This document shows, piece by piece, positions 52,503-62,800 of a stretch of DNA of 64,000 bases. The notes beneath the pieces were generated by a model that had not been told where the DNA came from, made no database searches, and saw only the letters and a list, made by a program, of their open reading frames with translations. Source of the stretch: Falsiroseomonas sp. (GTDB lineage: Bacteria; Pseudomonadota; Alphaproteobacteria; Acetobacterales; Acetobacteraceae); assembly GCF_030695085.1 (NCBI RefSeq), contig NZ_JAUYTS010000232.1, positions 1-64,000 on the forward strand. Reading direction: 5' to 3'. The first letter of the stretch is position 1. Each line of letters starts with the position of its first letter. A program made the position numbers and the translations under genes.

Positions 52503-53807
52503 TCATTCGGTGGATTTCGCCAGCAGCAGCTTTTCGACGCGCTGTGTCGCGGCATGGCCCGGATGGGCGCGGCGCAGCACCGCCAGATGCGCCTCCGCCG
52601 CCACGCGGTTGCCGTCCCGCAGCGCCGTCTCCGCCAGATGCTGCTGCGCCAGCGGATGCTCCGGCACGGCGCGGACCGCGGCGCGGAAGGCGTTGCGGGC
52701 CGGGGCGTGTTCGCCCAGCCGCTCATGCAGCCGCCCGACCTGCACATGCTGGTCGGCCTCTCGCTGCGCCGCCGCGTTCAGCTGGTGTTCCAGCAGCAGG
52801 CAGGCCGCCTCCAGCGCGGCATCGCGGTCGATCGGCGGCGGGCCCGCGGGCGGCGGGCCGGCGCTGGCCGCATCGAGCGGGGCGAACAGGCTGGGCCGGT
52901 CGGGGAACCAGCGGCGGCGCACCGCCTCATTCACCTGTTCGAAGCGCGCCAGGAACGCGGCCGCCTCGGCCGGATGCGGCTGCCAGCCCCGGCCGGGCAG
53001 CGCCTCCGACACCGAGGCGGTGAAGCGGCGCCACAACAGGGATGACGCGCTCAGCCCCTCCGGCCGCGCCTTCAGCCGCTCGCCCAGGGTCCGCACCAGG
53101 TCGATCGCGGCGGGGGTGAGGGACAGGTTGCTCTGCCGGTCGGGGTGATCGGCCGGCACGGCGAGCGGCACCTCGCACAGCGCCAGGAAATCATCCACCG
53201 CGTCGCCCCGCGCCAGGCTGGAACGCTCGAAGATGCGGACCAGCATGGCGTCATCGCCGAAGACCGCCGCCCAATCCTCCAGCATCCGCGCATAGTCGTA
53301 ATGTGGCAGCCGGTCCGGCCCCAGCTTCGGCAGCGCGGGCGGGTTGATGCCGGCCACCCGCAGAGCCTGGGTGTAGCCGCTGGCGGCGTGCTGGTCCTGC
53401 CGGCGCAGATACACCGCCACCCGGATCCGCGCGGCGAAGGGCGCCAGCAGGTCGCGCAGCCGGGTGATCTCCTCCCGCGTCGTCAGCAGCCCGCCGCATT
53501 GTTCGGCCGAGAGGATCACCAGCCGGGTCGTCGCCGGCAGCGCCGCCATCTCGGCCGCGAAGTCGCGCCGGAACTGCGCCAGCCGCGCCTCCGCCCCGAT
53601 GCCATCCCACAGCGCCGGGTTGAAATGCCCGAGCCGCGACAGCGGCACGAGGGAGGCCGGCAGCATCCCGTGATTCGCCCAGCCGGGGCTCACCGGATAG
53701 CAGACCCCAAGCTTCGCCAGCGCCGCCCGTTGCCCGCCGAGCACCCGCTGGATGGAGGAGGTGGCGGTCTTCGAAAGGCCGATATGCAGGATCAGGTCGG
53801 GCTTCAC
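52503..53807 (-). CDS. Sulfotransferase-like protein with TPR repeats
   Basis: A protein of about 434 residues. The N-terminus contains LILHIGLSKTATSSIQ, matching the PAPS phosphosulfate-binding loop of sulfotransferases; the middle part is sulfotransferase-like with RVAVYLRRQDQHAASGY (the 3'-phosphate-binding region). After a Pro-rich linker (about 315-335), the last 110 residues are helical and TPR-like. The GTG start follows the GNAT stop; an ATG at 53849 inside that gene is an alternative. It may transfer sulfate to a surface polymer, which is inference. Confidence 0.65.
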   Translation of the reverse strand: MKPDLILHIGLSKTATSSIQRVLGGQRAALAKLGVCYPVSPGWANHGMLPASLVPLSRLGHFNPALWDGIGAEARLAQFRRDFAAEMAALPATTRLVILSAEQCGGLLTTREEITRLRDLLAPFAARIRVAVYLRRQDQHAASGYTQALRVAGINPPALPKLGPDRLPHYDYARMLEDWAAVFGDDAMLVRIFERSSLARGDAVDDFLALCEVPLAVPADHPDRQSNLSLTPAAIDLVRTLGERLKARPEGLSASSLLWRRFTASVSEALPGRGWQPHPAEAAAFLARFEQVNEAVRRRWFPDRPSLFAPLDAASAGPPPAGPPPIDRDAALEAACLLLEHQLNAAAQREADQHVQVGRLHERLGEHAPARNAFRAAVRAVPEHPLAQQHLAETALRDGNRVAAEAHLAVLRRAHPGHAATQRVEKLLLAKSTE

Positions 53808-53817
53808 GGCGGGCGGG

Positions 53818-54279
53818 TCAGAGGGTCTTCTTGAACCAGACCCGTGCATGGCCGGCGGGCATGCCCTCCAGCCGGCCGAACTCGGTATAGCCGTTGCGCA
53901 GCCAGAAATCCGGCGCCTGGAAGCTGAAGGTATCGGTATAGACCTGCCCGCAGCCGCGTTCCCGCGCGATCGCCTCCGCCCGCTGCAGCAGCTCCGACCC
54001 CACGCCCATGCCGCGCAGGTCGCGCGACAGCCAGAGCCAGTCGATGAACAGCCAGCCCCAGAAGGTCAGGCCGAGCAGGCCGCCACGGGCGGTGCCATCC
54101 GGCGCGCGGGCCAGCAGCGTGACCGGTTCGCGGTCATAGGGGCCGCCCATTTCCTGGTTGAAGGCGTGCAGGCCGCGCTGGATGGCGGCGACGGCGTCCA
54201 GTTCGGGGAAGGTGTCCTCGGAAATCTCGATCCCGGCATCCGGGCTCATGCCCCTCGGCGCCTCATCCCGTTCCGCCAT
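53818..54279 (-). CDS. GNAT-family N-acetyltransferase
   Basis: A 153-residue acetyltransferase. The acetyl-CoA motif is in LSRDLRGMGVGSELLQRAE, followed by FWLRNGYTEFGRL, which closes the fold. Two starts are possible; this ATG or one ten codons downstream. First of a leftward set with the sulfotransferase gene and the small membrane protein. Substrate unknown. Confidence 0.82.
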   Translation of the reverse strand: MAERDEAPRGMSPDAGIEISEDTFPELDAVAAIQRGLHAFNQEMGGPYDREPVTLLARAPDGTARGGLLGLTFWGWLFIDWLWLSRDLRGMGVGSELLQRAEAIARERGCGQVYTDTFSFQAPDFWLRNGYTEFGRLEGMPAGHARVWFKKTL

Positions 54280-54344
54280 GCCTCGTCGTCTCCTGCGGTG
54301 TCCGCCTGTTGCGGTGCGGCAAGTGGCCACATTGCGCGGCGGCT

Positions 54345-54368
54345 GAAAAGCCCCGGGCCCTGCCGGGG
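54345..54368 (-). terminator. Rho-independent terminator after the ParA gene
   Basis: On the minus strand, directly after the ParA stop, CCCCGG pairs with CCGGGG around a 6-base loop and is followed by CTTTTC. Stem, loop and T-run fit an intrinsic terminator. Confidence 0.6.
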
Positions 54369-55001
54369 TCAGCCGCGGCGCAGCGCCAGCAGGGCGGCGG
54401 CAAGCGCCCGCATCTCGTTCGCGGCGAGGGATTTCGGCGAGGCCTCCGTCACCCCGAGGCCGGCGGCGAAGGCCTGGGCGATGCCGGTGCGGTTGCCGAT
54501 GGTCGGGCCGAGCAGGGTCAGGTCGCGCTGGCCCAGCTCCGCCAGCACCTGCGCCAGCAGCTTGCCGCTGGCCGGCGCCCGGTTCAGCGCGATGGCGGCC
54601 GGGCGTTTCTCACCGAGCGCCAGCTCCAGCGTCGCATCCATGGCCCAGAGATCGGCGGATGAAGGCTGCAGCGGCACCAGCACCAGGTCCGCGTTGCGGA
54701 TGGCGATCTTGGCGTCCGTATCGGCGTGCGGCGGCGTATCCAGCAGCACCACATCCTGCCCGCCCAGCTTGCCGAGCGCAGCCGGCAGGCGCCAGCCGGC
54801 GGGGGCTTCCATATGCAGCGGCAGGGCGCGCGGCCCGGCCTTGGCGCGTTCCGCGCCCCAGCGGGTGAGCGTCTGCTGCGGGTCCGCATCCAGCAACGCG
54901 ACCTTCAGCCCCTGTCCCGCGAAGGCGGTGGCCAGGTTGGCGCTGAGGGTGGACTTCCCGGCGCCACCCTTGCGCTGTGCGACGGCGATGACGAAGGCCA
55001 T
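54369..55001 (-). CDS. ParA-family ATPase
   Basis: A 210-residue deviant-Walker ATPase. KGGAGKST (about 11-18) starts the domain, the second lysine motif is in LLDADPQQT, and LLDTPP is the Walker B region. Such proteins position DNA or protein clusters. No parB gene is adjacent; this short orphan form resembles ParA-like proteins that localise chemosensory arrays or other cargo. The partner is unknown. Confidence 0.88.
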   Translation of the reverse strand: MAFVIAVAQRKGGAGKSTLSANLATAFAGQGLKVALLDADPQQTLTRWGAERAKAGPRALPLHMEAPAGWRLPAALGKLGGQDVVLLDTPPHADTDAKIAIRNADLVLVPLQPSSADLWAMDATLELALGEKRPAAIALNRAPASGKLLAQVLAELGQRDLTLLGPTIGNRTGIAQAFAAGLGVTEASPKSLAANEMRALAAALLALRRG

Positions 55002-55052
55002 GCTGGCGACTCCACGACCTGTTGATCCGCCAAGCCTAGCAAGAAACCGGCG

Positions 55053-55409
55053 TCAGCGCCCGGTTGTGGATGCGTCCGGCCTGGCGCCGGGCCGCGCCGG
55101 AACCGGGCTGTCGCCCGGCCGTACGCCTTCGCTACGCTGCGGCTGCGTCGCGCCGGGCACCGGGGGGGCGGGCAGGATGGTCCGGCCCTCGGGCGGGGTG
55201 GTGCTCGGCGGATGGCTGCGCGGCGTGCCGACGCCGGGGGGCGGGGAGGCGGGCAGTGGGCGGTCGGCCGCGGGCGGCGTGGCGCCAGGCAGCGTGGTCG
55301 GCGGCGGCTGCGAACTGGTGGCGGGCTGCTGCGCGATGGCGTGGCCGGCGAACAGCAGCGGCGCGATCAGCAGGGCGGCAAGCCGGAGGGGGCGAGGGGA
55401 CTGGGTCAT
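55053..55409 (-). CDS. Proline-rich secreted protein, hypothetical
   Basis: A 118-residue product with a clear signal peptide (cleavage near AIA|Q, residue 26) followed by about 90 residues made mostly of Pro, Thr, Ser, Gly and Ala, with repeated PPP and PG motifs. It lacks a folded domain and may be a periplasmic linker-like or cell-envelope protein. No family recognised. Confidence 0.55.
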   Translation of the reverse strand: MTQSPRPLRLAALLIAPLLFAGHAIAQQPATSSQPPPTTLPGATPPAADRPLPASPPPGVGTPRSHPPSTTPPEGRTILPAPPVPGATQPQRSEGVRPGDSPVPARPGARPDASTTGR

Positions 55410-55516
55410 GCTGGGTAAGCGCCCCGCCGAGGCCTTCGGTTCCCTGGAACTTCTCCCCCCCAGCTCTTGGTTGCCGTGCCCTGGGCCGCGGCGCGGCGGA
55501 CGCGGTAGGCTGGCGC

Positions 55517-56971
55517 ATGGACCTGCCGCATGAATTGCTGACCCCCGCCGAGATGGCCTGCGCCGATGCCGCCGCCATCGCCGCCGGCACGCCGGGCCTG
55601 GTGCTGATGCAGGCGGCCGGGCGGGCCGTGGCGCGGGCGGTGCTGCGCCGCTTCCGTCCGGTGCGCTGCCTGGTGCTCGCCGGGCCGGGCAATAATGGCG
55701 GCGATGGCTATGTCGCCGCCCGGCTGCTGGACCAGGCGGGCTGGCCGGTGGCCGTCGCCGCCCTCGCACCCCCCAACCCGGGCACCGATGCCGCCGCCAT
55801 GGCGGCACGCTGGCATGGGCCGGTGCGGCCCTTCGCGGCGGCGGAGGCGGCACGCGCCGGGCTGGTGGTGGATGCGGTCTTCGGCGCCGGCCTGTCGCGG
55901 CCGGTGGAGGATCAGGTGGCGCAGGTGCTGGGTGCGGCGGGCGGGCCGCTGGTGGCGGTGGATGTGCCCTCCGGCCTCGATGGCGGCACCGGGCAGCTGC
56001 GCGGCTTCGCGCCACGGGCGGCGCTGACCGTGACCTTCTTCCGCCTCAAGCCCGGCCACCTGCTGTATCCCGGCCGGGACCTGTGCGGCGAGGTGGTGCT
56101 GGCCGATATCGGCCTGCCCGCCTCCGTGCTGGCGGGCATCGCACCGCGCGCCTTCCGCAACGGCCCGGCGCTGTGGCGCCTGCCACGGCCCGAGGCCTCC
56201 AGCCACAAATACAGCCGCGGCCATGTCGCCGTGGTCGCGGGGGCCGGCATGACCGGCGCCGCCCGCCTTGCCGCCGCCGCCGCCCGCCGCAGCGGGGCCG
56301 GGCTGCTGACGATGCTGGCGCCGGATGCGGCCACCGCCGCCGTGCTGCGCGCCGGTGATCCCGGGGTGATGGTCTCGACCGAGGGGGCGGAGGCGCTGCG
56401 CCAGGATGGGCGGATCGGCGTGTGGGTGATTGGCCCCGGCTTGCCGCCGGATGCCGGGACCCGCGCCCTGGTGCACCAGGCGGTGGCGGCCGGGCGGCAG
56501 GTGGTGGCCGATGCCGGCGCGCTGCGGGCCGCGACCGGCGACCCCGCCGCGCTGGCCGGCTGCGCCGTGCTGACCCCGCATCTCGGCGAGTTCACCGCCA
56601 TCTTCGGGCCGCCGGGGCCGGACCGGCTGGCCGCGGTGCGCGCCGCATCCCGCGCCACCGGCGCCGTGGTGCTGCTGAAGGGCGCGGACAGCCTGGTGGC
56701 CGCGCCCGATGGCCGCGTCGCCATCAACACCAATGCGCCGCCCTGGCTGGCCACCGGTGGCACCGGCGACGTGCTGGCCGGGATCATCGCCGGCCTGCTC
56801 GCCCAGGGGATGCCCCGCTTCGAGGCTGCCGCCTGCGCCTGTCACATCCATGGTGGAGCCGCATCGCGTGCCGGCCCCGGCCTTTTGGCCGAGGACCTCC
56901 AGGACCACATCGCGGCAACGATGACCGCGATGGCGCTCGACCTTCCCAAAGCCATCGGGCATGCTTCCTGA
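55517..56971 (+). CDS. Bifunctional NAD(P)H-hydrate epimerase/ADP-dependent dehydratase
   Basis: A 484-residue repair enzyme restoring damaged NADHX/NADPHX. The N-terminal epimerase (YjeF_N, about 1-210) includes GPGNNGGDGYVAAR and VDVPSGLDG. The C-terminal ribokinase-fold dehydratase (about 215-480) includes KYSRGHVAVVAG, LTPHLGEF and ATGGTGDVLAGI, where the Asp is catalytic. The fused layout matches E. coli NnrED/YjeF. The ATG chosen puts the epimerase motif at the normal position. Followed 21 bases later by the malonyl-CoA decarboxylase gene. Confidence 0.95.
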   Translation: MDLPHELLTPAEMACADAAAIAAGTPGLVLMQAAGRAVARAVLRRFRPVRCLVLAGPGNNGGDGYVAARLLDQAGWPVAVAALAPPNPGTDAAAMAARWHGPVRPFAAAEAARAGLVVDAVFGAGLSRPVEDQVAQVLGAAGGPLVAVDVPSGLDGGTGQLRGFAPRAALTVTFFRLKPGHLLYPGRDLCGEVVLADIGLPASVLAGIAPRAFRNGPALWRLPRPEASSHKYSRGHVAVVAGAGMTGAARLAAAAARRSGAGLLTMLAPDAATAAVLRAGDPGVMVSTEGAEALRQDGRIGVWVIGPGLPPDAGTRALVHQAVAAGRQVVADAGALRAATGDPAALAGCAVLTPHLGEFTAIFGPPGPDRLAAVRAASRATGAVVLLKGADSLVAAPDGRVAINTNAPPWLATGGTGDVLAGIIAGLLAQGMPRFEAAACACHIHGGAASRAGPGLLAEDLQDHIAATMTAMALDLPKAIGHAS

Positions 56972-56992
56972 AACATGCAGAAAGGAACCGTG

Positions 56993-58432
56993 ATGTCCGA
57001 TGTGGCCGTTTCGCCCGGACTGATCGACCGAGCGCTGCGGCGCGTGACCTCGCTCTGGCGCGACATCGCCTCCTCCGCCCCGGCGGGGGAGGAGGGCATC
57101 GCGGCGCAGATGCGGGGCTGCCTGGATGCGCGGGGCGGCGAGGTTTCCGCCCGGTCGCGTGCCGCGCGGCTGGCGCAGAGCTACCTGGCCGGCGACCATG
57201 CCGCGCGCGGCGAATTCCTGCGCGCGCTCGCCGGCTTCGATTCCGACCATGGCGCCGTCGCCAAGGCGTGGGAAGCGGTGGCCGCGGCCGCGGATGCGGA
57301 AGCCCGCGCCACCGCCAAGGCCCGCCTGCGCCGGGTGCTGGAGCCGCCGCGGCTGCGGCTGCTGACGCAGTTCACCACCCTGCCGGATGGCGTGAAGTTC
57401 CTGGTGGAGCTGCGCGCGGACCTGCTGGCACGGATGAAGGGCGATGCCATGCTGCAGGCGCTGGAGGCTGACCTCCGCGGCCTGCTGGCCAGCTGGTTCG
57501 ATGTGGGTTTCCTCGAACTGCGCCGCATCGACTGGACCTCCCCGGCCGAATTGCTGGAGAAGCTGGTGGGGTATGAGGCGGTGCACCGCATCCGCACCTG
57601 GCGCGACCTGAAGAACCGCCTCGATTCCGACCGCCGCTGCTACGCCTTCTTCCACCCGCGCATGCCGGATGAGCCGCTGATCTTCGTCGAGGTGGCGCTG
57701 GTGCAGGGCATGGCGGCCAATGTGCAGGGCCTGCTGGATGAAAAGGCGCCGCTGCTGGATGCGCGGCAGGCCGATACCGCCGTGTTCTATTCCATCAACA
57801 ACTGCCAGCGCGGGCTGGATGGAATCTCCTTCGGCAACTTCCTGATCAAGCGGGTGGTGGATCTGCTCGGCGCCGAATTCGGCAAGCTGGAATGCTTCGC
57901 CACCCTGTCGCCGATCCCAGGCTTTCGCAGCTGGCTGGAGGCGAAGCTCGATGCGGATGATATCTCGCTGCTGACGGAGGATGAGGCCGCCACGCTGCGC
58001 GCCGCGGCGCCACCCGACCTCGCCATCGCCGCGCCGGATGCGGAGCCGGCGAGGGTGGTGGAGGAAACCGCGCCGCAGACGCTGCGCCGGCTGATCGCGC
58101 GGCGCGGCTGGGCGCGGGTGGAGGCCACCTCCAAATCGCTGGAGCCGATCCTGCTGCGCGCCTGCGCCCGCTATCTGCTGGCGGAATCCGGCCGCGACGG
58201 CAAAAGGGCGCGTGACCCGGTGGCGCATTTCCATCTGTCCAACGGCGCCCGCGTCGAGCGACTGAACTGGCGCGGTGACATTTCGGAAAAGGGTTTCCGG
58301 GAATCCTGCGGGCTGATGGTCAATTACCGCTACGACCCCGCCAAGATCGAGGATTACCACGAGGCCTATGCCGGGGAAGGCAAGCGCGCCGCATCGCCAG
58401 CCGTGCGCAAGCTCGCCAAGGGTTTCGTCTGA
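56993..58432 (+). CDS. Malonyl-CoA decarboxylase
   Basis: A 479-residue enzyme turning malonyl-CoA into acetyl-CoA and CO2. Family blocks are HPRMPDEPLIFVEVAL, YSINNCQRGLDGISFGNFLI (catalytic-loop region), the SPIPGFRSWL segment, and C-terminal DPVAHFHLSNGARVERLNW with the catalytic His. A helical N-terminal domain precedes the catalytic part. This ATG has AGAAAGGA just upstream; one six codons earlier is less likely. Confidence 0.94.
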   Translation: MSDVAVSPGLIDRALRRVTSLWRDIASSAPAGEEGIAAQMRGCLDARGGEVSARSRAARLAQSYLAGDHAARGEFLRALAGFDSDHGAVAKAWEAVAAAADAEARATAKARLRRVLEPPRLRLLTQFTTLPDGVKFLVELRADLLARMKGDAMLQALEADLRGLLASWFDVGFLELRRIDWTSPAELLEKLVGYEAVHRIRTWRDLKNRLDSDRRCYAFFHPRMPDEPLIFVEVALVQGMAANVQGLLDEKAPLLDARQADTAVFYSINNCQRGLDGISFGNFLIKRVVDLLGAEFGKLECFATLSPIPGFRSWLEAKLDADDISLLTEDEAATLRAAAPPDLAIAAPDAEPARVVEETAPQTLRRLIARRGWARVEATSKSLEPILLRACARYLLAESGRDGKRARDPVAHFHLSNGARVERLNWRGDISEKGFRESCGLMVNYRYDPAKIEDYHEAYAGEGKRAASPAVRKLAKGFV

Positions 58433-58513
58433 GCCCGGCGCGGCTGAACCCGGCTTGAGCCGCCCGCCTTCGCCTGCAAGGATCGCGGCAGGGCGGGGGC
58501 GGGGACAAGCGGT

Positions 58514-59704
58514 TTGAACATTCTGGGCGTGCCTGATTTCCGGCGCATCCTGCTTGTCGGGCTGCTGGTCTCGGTCGCGCGCTGGCTCGAGATGCTGGTG
58601 ATCGGCGTGGTGGTCTGGCAGCAGACGCAATCCGCCTTCCTGGTCGCCATGATGACGCTGTTGCGGCTGCTGCCGATGGGGTTGTTCGGCGCCTTCCTCG
58701 GCGTGGCGGCGGACCGGGTGCAGCGGCGTTCCGCGCTGATCCTGATGCTGGTGGTGCAGGGCCTGGTGGCGGCGGTGCTGGCCCTTCTGGCGCTGGGCGG
58801 CAGCCTGGCCGTGTGGCAGCTGGGCGTTGCCAGCTTCATCGGCGGCATGGTCTGGGCCGCGGACAACCCGGTGCGGCGCATGATGCTGGGGGAGGTGGTG
58901 GGCGCCAGCCGCATGGCGCGCGCCGTCTCGCTGGATGTCGTGGCGAACAATGCCAGCCGCATCGCCGGGCCGGCACTGGGCGGCACCATCCTGGCCGCCG
59001 CCGGGCTGGGGCCGGCCTTCCTGCTGTGCGTGGCGCTGTATGCGCTGGCGGTGCTGGCGGCGCTGTGCCTCACGCATCGCAGCACGCTGGCGCCGCGGCC
59101 CGGTGGCGTCATGCGGGACATGCGCGAGAGCTTCGGCCTGGTGCTGCGGATTCCTGGCATGGCGGGGGTGATGATCGTCACGCTGATCTTCAACCTCTTC
59201 GCCTGGCCGGTTTCCTCCATGATCCCGGTGATCGGGCAGGACCAGCTGCGGCTTGGCGCGGATGGCGTGGGCCTGCTGGCGGGGATGGACGGGCTGGGCG
59301 CCCTGCTGGGTGCCGCGCTGCTGGTGCCGCTGGTGCGGCCGGCCTGGTATCGCGCCATCTATGTCGGCGGCACCGCGCTGTATTGCGGCATGTTCGTGGT
59401 CTTCGCCACCACCACCTCGGTGGTGCCGGCGGCGCTGGCGCTGCTGCTGGTGGGGGTGGGCAACGCCGCCTTCGCGGCGATGCAGGCAACGCTGGTCTAC
59501 ACCACCGCACCGCCCGAGCTGCGGTCCCGTGCGCTCGGTGTGCTGTCGGCCTGCATCGGGCTGGGACTGGTTGGCTTCCTGCATCTGGGCGTGATGGCCC
59601 ATTGGCTCGGCGCGCCGCGCGCGACCATCGTGATTGGCCTGGAGGGGTTGGCCGCGCTGGTGCTGACGCGGCGCTGGTGGCGTGCACAAATCTCAAAAAC
59701 GTGA
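58514..59704 (+). CDS. MFS transporter
   Basis: A 396-residue transporter with about 12 helices and the MFS loop motif GVAADRVQRRSAL between helices 2 and 3. It resembles enterobactin-exporter/macrolide-efflux type members (MFS_3). The start is TTG, with a G-rich site upstream; no ATG occurs before the first helix. Substrate unknown. The C-terminal end is short and basic. Confidence 0.85.
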   Translation: MNILGVPDFRRILLVGLLVSVARWLEMLVIGVVVWQQTQSAFLVAMMTLLRLLPMGLFGAFLGVAADRVQRRSALILMLVVQGLVAAVLALLALGGSLAVWQLGVASFIGGMVWAADNPVRRMMLGEVVGASRMARAVSLDVVANNASRIAGPALGGTILAAAGLGPAFLLCVALYALAVLAALCLTHRSTLAPRPGGVMRDMRESFGLVLRIPGMAGVMIVTLIFNLFAWPVSSMIPVIGQDQLRLGADGVGLLAGMDGLGALLGAALLVPLVRPAWYRAIYVGGTALYCGMFVVFATTTSVVPAALALLLVGVGNAAFAAMQATLVYTTAPPELRSRALGVLSACIGLGLVGFLHLGVMAHWLGAPRATIVIGLEGLAALVLTRRWWRAQISKT

Positions 59705-59728
59705 GGTCACCCTCCGTGGTGGAGACGG

Positions 59729-59785
59729 ATGCAGGGCGACAATCGGGGTCGATGCTGCTATCGAACGTGCGCAGCGGCCCTGCAT
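59729..59785 (+). repeat. Nested inverted repeats in the leader of the chemotaxis fusion gene
   Basis: Outer 9-base arms ATGCAGGGC and GCCCTGCAT (59729-59737, 59777-59785) enclose inner arms TCGAT and ATCGA (59749-59753, 59760-59764). They fill the 157-base gap before the CheB-CheR-kinase gene and could fold as leader RNA or bind a regulator. Confidence 0.4.
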
Positions 59786-59861
59786 TCCAGAGCCAGCGGT
59801 GGCGGCTTCGCTTGCCCCTCCGCCATCATGCCGCCCCGTCCCGCCGAAGCGTAAGGACAAT

Positions 59862-62800
59862 ATGACAAACCCCGTGGCGCGGTTCCCCATCGTTGGCATC
59901 GGCGCCTCGGCCGGAGGGGTGGAGGCGCTGCGACAATTGTTCCGCGCCCTGCGGCCGCCGCTGTCGATGGCCTTCGTCGTGGTGACGCATCTGGCGCGCG
60001 GTCATCTCAGTTCGCTGCCGCAAATCCTGAAGGATTGCATCGCGCTGCAGATCCTGGTGGCCGAGGACGGCCAGCAGGTGATGCCCGGCCATGCCTATGT
60101 CCTGCAGCAGAGCGCCATCATCACCATCCGTTCTGGCCGCATCGTGCTGCGCCCGCAGCCCAGCGGCAGCCGCGAACGCCACCCGATCGACGTCTTCCTG
60201 GCCTCCCTGGCGGAAGACCAGCAGGATTGCGCCATCGGCATCGTGCTGTCCGGCAGTGGCAGCGACGGCACGCTGGGGCTCAAGGCCATCAAGGCCGCCG
60301 GCGGCCTGACCATGGCGCAGGGCAGCAACGGCACCACCCCGCAATTCGGCGACATGCCGCACAGCGCCATCGCCGCCGATGTGGTGGATCTGGTGGTGCC
60401 ATCCGAGCAGATCGCCGCAAGGCTGGCCGAGCTGTCGGTGACCTTTGCCGAACCGGCCTTCGAAAGACTGGGCAGCGAAGCCACCGCCGCGGCGCATGCG
60501 GCCATCGCCGGGATCCTGCAGGCCGTCGTCGGGCATGATTTCTCCGGCTACAAGGACCGCACCTTCTTCCGCCGCGTGCAGCGCCGCATCAATGTTCTGC
60601 GGCTGCGGGGCATCGAGGCCTATATCGCCCGGCTGCGGGCGGATGCCGAGGAAGCGCGGGCGCTGTTCGATGACCTGCTGATCGGCGTCACCAGCTTCTT
60701 CCGCGATGCGGATGCCTTCGCCGCCCTCGGCGAACGCGTCATTCCCCGGCTGTTCGAGGGCCGCGGGCCGGAGGAGGTGGTGCGCATCTGGGTCCCTGGC
60801 TGCGCCACGGGGGAGGAAGCCTATTCCCTGGCCATCCTGCTGCGGGAGCAGATGGAGGCGCATCCCGGTGGCGCGCGAGCGCAGATCTTCGCCACGGATA
60901 TCGATGAGGCAGCACTCGCCGTGGCGCGGCGTGGCCGCTACCCAGGCGCGCTGCTGGCCGGCATGTCGCCGGAACGTCTGGCGCGGTATTTCTCCCTGGA
61001 TGCGGCGAGCTACGCGGTGGCCAAGCCGCTGCGCGACCTCGTTGTCTTCTCACCGCACAGCCTGATCAACGACCCGCCGTTTTCCCGCATCGATCTCGTC
61101 TCCTGCCGCAACCTGCTGATCTATATGGGCGCGGGCTTGCAGGACCAGGTGATCCCGCTGTTCCACTACGCACTGCGGCCGGGCGGCTTCCTGTTCCTCG
61201 GCATCGCCGAGACCATCCTGCGCCATGCGGAACTGTTCATTCCGGAGGATAAGACGCACCGCATCTACCGGCGACGGGACGATGTCGTCGTGGAGGGCCC
61301 GGCGGCGCGACTGCTGGAAAACCCGCTGAGCACCAACCGCATCTGGCCATCCCGCGCCTTGCTGCGCCCGCCGCTGCCGCCGCGCCGGGTGGAGTTGCGG
61401 CAATCGGTCGAGGCGCTGGTGCTGGACCGTTTCGCGCCGGCCCATGTGGTGGTGAACCGCGATGGCGACGTGCTGCATCAATCGGCTCATCTCGGCCGCT
61501 ATCTGGAACCCGCCATTGGCCGGCCGACCCGCCAGCTGATTGCCATGGCGCGCCCGGGCCTGCGCTTCGCGCTGCGCGCCGCAATGCGGGAGGTGCTGGA
61601 GACGCAGGAAACGGTGGTGCGCCCGACCGTCGAGATCGAGGAGGGCGATCGCCGCACCAACGTCGCCCTGACCATCACGCCGATGGGCGGGCGAGACGTC
61701 GCGGAGCAGCAATTCCTGGTGGTCTTCGCCGACCTGCCCAGCGCCGCGCCGCCCGCCACGCCGCTGGATGCGGCCGGGCAGGGCCATGTGCATCTGCTGG
61801 AGCGCGAACTGCGCGACACGCGGGAGAAGCTGCTGACGACCAGCGAGGAATATGAGACCGCCACGGAAGAACTCACCTCGGCGAATGAGGAGCTGGTCTC
61901 GGTCAATGAGGAGTTGCAATCCACCAACGAGGAGTTGGAAACCTCGAAGGAGGAACTGCAATCGGTCAATGAGGAGCTGCGCGCGGCCAATCAGGAGCTT
62001 TCGTCCAAGATCAACGAGCTGGACCGGGTGAACGCCGATCTGCGCAACCTGTTCGACAGCACGCAGATCGCCACCCTGTTCCTCGACCGACACCTGGTGA
62101 TCCGCAGCTTCACCCCGGCGGTGACCAGCATCTTCAACCTTGTCGCCAGCGATCGCGGCCGCCCGGTGACGGATTTCGCCGGGCAACTCGACCATGTGGA
62201 CCTGCGGCGGGAAGTGCGCCGCGTGCTGGAGGAGCGCGAGGCGGTGGAACGCCGCGTCACCGCGCGTGACGGCCAAGTGCATTACCTGATGCGCCTGCTG
62301 CCCTATCGCACCGCGGAGGGTGAGGTGGATGGCGTGGTGCTGACCTTCTTCGACGTCACCAAGGTGGTGGAGGGCGAGATCCTCAGAACGCTGGTGGATG
62401 AGCTCAACCACCGTGTCCGCAACATGCTTCAGGTGGTGCAGGCGGTTGCCACCAGCACCCTGCGCCATGCCGGGTCGCTGGAGGACTTCTCGGCCGCCTT
62501 CGCAGGCCGCATCAAGGCGCTGGCCCAGGCGCATGAACTGATCGGCGAACAGGGCTGGACCTCAGTCGACCTGGAGGCCCTGGTCGCCAAGGAACTGGCG
62601 CCACTGACGGACCGGCCAGGCCGTATCGCCTTTGGCGGTGCCGCCGTGCCGTTGCGGCCGAAGGTGGCGCTGGGCCTCGGCATGGTGCTGCATGAACTGG
62701 CGACCAACGCCACCAAGCACGGGGCGCTTTCGGTCCCGAATGGCCGGCTGCGGATCGATTGGTCCGTACAGGGGAAGGATGCGGCGGCGCGGCTGCACAT

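Noticed and set aside
55406..59689. A minus-strand open frame of more than 1400 codons
   Set aside because: It lies exactly antisense to the NAD(P)HX repair, malonyl-CoA decarboxylase and MFS genes; its composition (Gln/His/Arg/Gly-rich, no domains) is that of a GC-rich shadow frame.
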